The notes under the pieces: model-generated
The model's database searches: none
What the model saw: the letters and a program-made list of their open reading frames with translations, nothing else
Told to the model about the DNA's origin: nothing
Part shown: positions 4,318 through 6,075 of the stretch, piece by piece
Layout: each line of letters starts with the position of its first letter
Numbering within the stretch: position 1 is the stretch's first letter
Program-made: the position numbers and the translations under genes
Assembly: GCA_019234175.1 (NCBI GenBank)
Contig: JAFALP010000345.1
Location: 1 to 6,075, forward strand
Source of the DNA: Actinomycetota bacterium
Lineage (GTDB): Bacteria > Actinomycetota > Thermoleophilia > Gaiellales > Gaiellaceae
DNA length: 6,075 nt
Direction: 5' to 3'

Positions 4318-4877
4318 TTGGACGGCGACGTCCTCAAATCGCGCAGCAGGCTGGTCGGGACTTCGTCGTGGCCGACGAGGTCGCCCTTCGCGTCGAGCCG
4401 CCACCTGAACGCGGTCACCTGCTGTCCCTGGTAGCGCAGGCCGAACGTGCGCGCGAGCACCATCCGCTTGTTCGCGCCGCGGAGATCCCAGAGCTGGACG
4501 GTGACGACCGCCGGATGGGATCCGTTGTAGACGTCGACGTTGGCGACGTACTGGCCCGCCGCGGACTCGCGCACGATCGTCGTCTCGTGCACGCCGTCGC
4601 TCACGGGGTCGGTGCTTCCCGGGATCTGGTCGTGCTCGAGCGAGAGGGCGCCCGCCTGCAGGGAGCCGTACCAGGCGACGTCTCCCTGCGGGTCGCGCAC
4701 GTACAGGTCGAGATCGTCCGAGGTCTTCGAGCTCATCATCACGGCGTACTGCCCGAACGTCGTCACCGACGGCTTGGTGAAGCTCGCGCGCTCGATGATC
4801 GCCTGCTGCATCTGCACGACCGCGACGAGGAAGTCGACGACGACGACCAGGGCCACCGCGTAGCGAAGCCCGCGCAC
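4314..4877 (-). CDS. Single-span membrane protein with extracytoplasmic beta-rich domain (ExbD/TolR-like position)
   Basis: This 187-aa protein has a short Arg-rich start, one membrane helix (about 7-28) with an acidic residue in it (Asp15 in VVVVDFLVAVV), and an extracytoplasmic domain from about 45. The segment DDLDLYVRDPQGDVAWYGS (54-72), followed by GQYVANVDVYNG (108-119), resembles DUF2135/YfaP-type beta-sandwich domains that open with a D-L-D-L-x-V-x-D-P-x-G strand. A single helix with a membrane Asp next to a MotA/TolQ/ExbB-type gene is the layout of ExbD, TolR and MotB, but the soluble domain is not the ExbD/TolR fold that I know. The GTG start (4875-4877) lies 4 nt after the channel gene's stop, and its own stop overlaps the next gene. 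It is likely the stator partner of the channel; that role is inference. Confidence 0.75.
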   Translation of the reverse strand: MRGLRYAVALVVVVDFLVAVVQMQQAIIERASFTKPSVTTFGQYAVMMSSKTSDDLDLYVRDPQGDVAWYGSLQAGALSLEHDQIPGSTDPVSDGVHETTIVRESAAGQYVANVDVYNGSHPAVVTVQLWDLRGANKRMVLARTFGLRYQGQQVTAFRWRLDAKGDLVGHDEVPTSLLRDLRTSPSN

Positions 4878-4881
4878 GCGA

Positions 4882-5421
4882 TCACCGCGGACGGTCGAGC
4901 GCGTGCTGCAGGTGGAGGAACATCACCCAGACGATCACCGAGCAGACGACGCCGGTGAGCGTCGCGGTCAGGCCGTTGCCGAGCCCGAGCGTGAGCGCGT
5001 GGACGGCGGCCTGGCTGTCGGGCAGCGCGGCGGAGCTCGTCTGCTGCCGGTAGCCGAGGAGCGCGCCGATCATGCCGAGGACCTGGAAGAGGGCGACGCC
5101 GTAGAACACGAGCTGGGCGTCGTGCCGGATGTGCTCGAGCTTGCGGGCGTCGCTCGTCGGGAGAATCGCGTCCGCACGCCAGTGGAGGACGCCCGCGAAG
5201 CCGGCGAGCGCAGCTGCGGCCGCGACGATCGTGAAGGTCACCGCCAGCGGCGCGCCCGAGACTCCGCGGGCGAACCCGGCGAGCGTGAGGGAGGCGAGGG
5301 CGAGCCCCGAGGCGGTTGCGAGGCAGAGCCAACGAAGGAAGAGCGGACGCCCGTGCGGGACAGCGGCCGCGAGCGCCAACGGCACCCGTTCGATCGCCTC
5401 CACCTTCGCCGGCTCGCTCAT
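4882..5421 (-). CDS. MotA/TolQ/ExbB-type proton-channel family protein
   Basis: This 179-aa membrane protein has four hydrophobic segments: about 28-50, 58-80, 104-124 and 148-171. The third ends in LGMIGALLGYRQ, matching the GLLGT-x-x-G turn of ExbB/TolQ helix 2. The fourth, GLGNGLTATLTGVVCSVIV, matches the Thr-bearing last helix (T152, T154, T156) of the channel. The linker between helices 2 and 3 (81-103) is short and charged, so it is a minimal member. Known family members use the proton motive force across the inner membrane to drive a partner subunit. The next gene encodes a single-span protein with a membrane Asp, the expected partner. The ATG at 5419-5421 has no good Shine-Dalgarno. 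It lies 58 nt after secG, with an inverted repeat between, so a separate promoter is possible. Family call fairly sure; process driven unknown. Confidence 0.82.
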   Translation of the reverse strand: MSEPAKVEAIERVPLALAAAVPHGRPLFLRWLCLATASGLALASLTLAGFARGVSGAPLAVTFTIVAAAAALAGFAGVLHWRADAILPTSDARKLEHIRHDAQLVFYGVALFQVLGMIGALLGYRQQTSSAALPDSQAAVHALTLGLGNGLTATLTGVVCSVIVWVMFLHLQHALDRPR

Positions 5422-5433
5422 GCAGGCGCAACG

Positions 5434-5457
5434 CCGAACCCGCCGAAAACGGTTCGG
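5434..5457. repeat. Inverted repeat between secG and the ExbB-like gene
   Basis: CCGAACC (5434-5440) and GGTTCGG (5451-5457) form a perfect 7-bp stem with a 10-nt loop. There is no T tract in either direction. It could be a weak terminator of secG, an operator for the ExbB-like gene whose start is 13 nt away, or chance. Confidence 0.4.
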
Positions 5458-5479
5458 GTCTACGCGAGAAAGACGAGGT

Positions 5480-5701
5480 TTATTTCAGATAGTGGAAGAG
5501 AGCGATGCTGTTTGCGAAGAACAGCACCGCCACCACGATCGTGAGACGCGTGAGGTTGCGCTCGACGATGTGGGTGCCGCCCTGCGAGGCGGGCGTGAAG
5601 CCGAGCCCGCCCATGCCCGCGTCGCGCCCGCTGTGCATGAGCACGAGCGAGATGAGCACGAAGACGAGGATGACCTGGACGACGGCGAAGAAGCTGGTCA
5701 C
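5480..5701 (-). CDS. secG: SecG, preprotein translocase subunit
   Basis: This 73-aa protein has the usual length and layout of SecG, the auxiliary subunit of the SecYEG inner-membrane channel. Two membrane helices (about 4-22 and 51-70) flank a Gly-rich cytoplasmic loop with GMGGLGFTPASQGG, followed by the conserved ERNLTRLT block at the start of helix 2. The start is the GTG at 5699-5701. It has no Shine-Dalgarno, and a -10 box lies 6 nt upstream, suggesting leaderless translation. The response regulator gene ends 13 nt upstream. The usual actinobacterial neighbours of secG (tpiA, pgk) are not in view. Confidence 0.94.
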   Translation of the reverse strand: MTSFFAVVQVILVFVLISLVLMHSGRDAGMGGLGFTPASQGGTHIVERNLTRLTIVVAVLFFANSIALFHYLK

Positions 5702-5707
5702 GGGGAC

Positions 5708-5713
5708 AGCGTA
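5708..5713 (-). promoter_or_regulatory. Putative secG -10 box
   Basis: TACGCT on the minus strand (5713-5708) fits TANNNT. It is followed by GTCCCC and then the GTG start, so transcription would begin at or beside the start codon. No good -35 box is seen at 17 nt. It lies 2 nt beyond the stop codon of the response regulator gene. Confidence 0.5.
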
Positions 5714-5714
5714 G

Positions 5715-6075
5715 CTAGCGCCCGGCCACGTCGAGGATCGCCTTGACCAGCTCGGCCGCGATCCGGTCCTTCGTGACGTAGCCCGCCGCGCCGGCCTTGC
5801 GGGCGCGGTCGACGTCGTTCCTCGAGTTGGAGCCGGTGAGCATGAGGATGCTGACCGAGTGGTCCCGCTGGTGGATCGCCTGCGCGGCCTCGATCCCGTC
5901 CATGAGCGGCATCGAGATGTCCATCAGGATGACGTCGGGGCTGTGCTCCTCGGCGAGCTTGACCGCCTCGCGCCCGTCGGCGGCGAGCCCGACCAGCTCG
6001 ATCCGGTCGTCCACGGAGAGGATCGCCTCCAGGGCCTCGGCGAAGAGCCGATGGTCGTCGGCGATGAGAACCTTG
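5715..6075 (-). CDS. Receiver-domain-only response regulator (5' end outside the window)
   Basis: The reading frame is open to the window edge, so the internal GTG at 6014 is not the start. The visible 119 residues begin KVLIADDHRLF, which is normally 2-4 residues from the initiator Met, so nearly the whole protein is present. All receiver residues are there, numbered from the first visible residue: the acidic pair Asp6-Asp7, phosphoacceptor Asp52 (LMDISMPLMDG), Thr80 (MLTGS) and Lys102 (VTKDR). The style ADDHRLF with DISMP-x-MDG is that of NarL/FixJ regulators. The TAG stop (5717-5715) comes right after the fifth helix, so there is no LuxR-type DNA-binding domain. It probably acts by protein contact or as a phosphate relay. 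The kinase partner is not in view. secG follows 13 nt downstream from its own likely promoter. Confidence 0.93.
   Translation of the reverse strand, partial: KVLIADDHRLFAEALEAILSVDDRIELVGLAADGREAVKLAEEHSPDVILMDISMPLMDGIEAAQAIHQRDHSVSILMLTGSNSRNDVDRARKAGAAGYVTKDRIAAELVKAILDVAGR

Noticed and set aside
4318..4404. N-terminal extension of the last ExbB-set gene to the ATG at 4404
   Set aside because: It would overlap the preceding gene by 91 nt with an Arg/Pro-rich tail, whereas the TTG at 4317 gives a 4-nt overlap and a start directly before the first membrane helix.
3844..5421. Zorya anti-phage system (ZorAB) as the identity of the ExbB-like set
   Set aside because: The second protein lacks an OmpA-like peptidoglycan-binding domain, the channel protein has no long cytoplasmic tail, and no ZorC/D/E-type gene is present.
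4763..5431. 222-aa minus-strand open frame
   Set aside because: It is the alternate frame of the ExbB-like gene and is dominated by Arg and Pro, while the 4882-5421 frame shows membrane helices with family motifs.
5715..6014. GTG at 6014 as the start of the response regulator
   Set aside because: The frame stays open to the window edge and encodes the essential ADDH strand upstream of that GTG.
1..6075. CRISPR arrays, insertion sequences or attachment sites
   Set aside because: No direct-repeat arrays, transposase or integrase motifs, or terminal inverted repeats were seen. The tRNA-Leu 3' end has no duplicated copy in the window.

Overview
This is a GC-rich, densely packed chromosomal window that reads like an actinobacterium. 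The lineage signs are a LexA with an actinobacterial SOS box (TCGAAC-N4-GTTCGA), GTG/TTG starts, several starts with no Shine-Dalgarno but a TANNNT -10 box 6-7 nt upstream (leaderless style), and a tRNA gene without encoded CCA. A deep-branching class such as Thermoleophilia/Gaiellales is my guess from overall flavour only. All protein genes are on the minus strand except one.

Left part (1-1667): a minus-strand pair, a classical SDR dehydrogenase followed 2 nt later by a metallo-beta-lactamase-fold hydrolase cut by the window edge. It is transcribed divergently from a plus-strand fumarylacetoacetate-hydrolase (FAH) family gene. The two divergent start codons are only 16 bp apart and appear to share a CTAG-N3-CTAG promoter core. 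SDR plus FAH hydrolase suits the end of a non-phosphorylative sugar-acid (2-keto-3-deoxy-L-fuconate/rhamnonate type) pathway.

Middle (1680-2894): a bidirectional terminator separates the FAH gene from a convergent minus-strand unit. That unit holds lexA (with strong promoter, SOS box and SD), a GTGA-overlapping 66-aa zinc-ribbon protein, and rnpB, the RNase P RNA. The 3' end of the zinc-ribbon gene overlaps the predicted 5' end of rnpB by 13 nt and contains the likely rnpB -10 box.

Then come a secreted protein of unknown function (2912-3658), a tRNA terminator and tRNA-Leu(GAG) (3730-3814).

Right part (3844-6075): a tight minus-strand three-gene set. It encodes a MotA/TolQ/ExbB-type channel protein, a single-span protein with an Asp in its membrane helix and a beta-rich extracytoplasmic domain, and a small two-span membrane protein. 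Upstream lie secG (Sec translocase subunit, probably leaderless) and a receiver-domain-only response regulator whose first few codons fall outside the window. The three-gene membrane set is the best candidate for an undescribed system. The most informative RNA observation is that rnpB lacks a visible GGU motif in L15 while the tRNA in the same window lacks encoded CCA.
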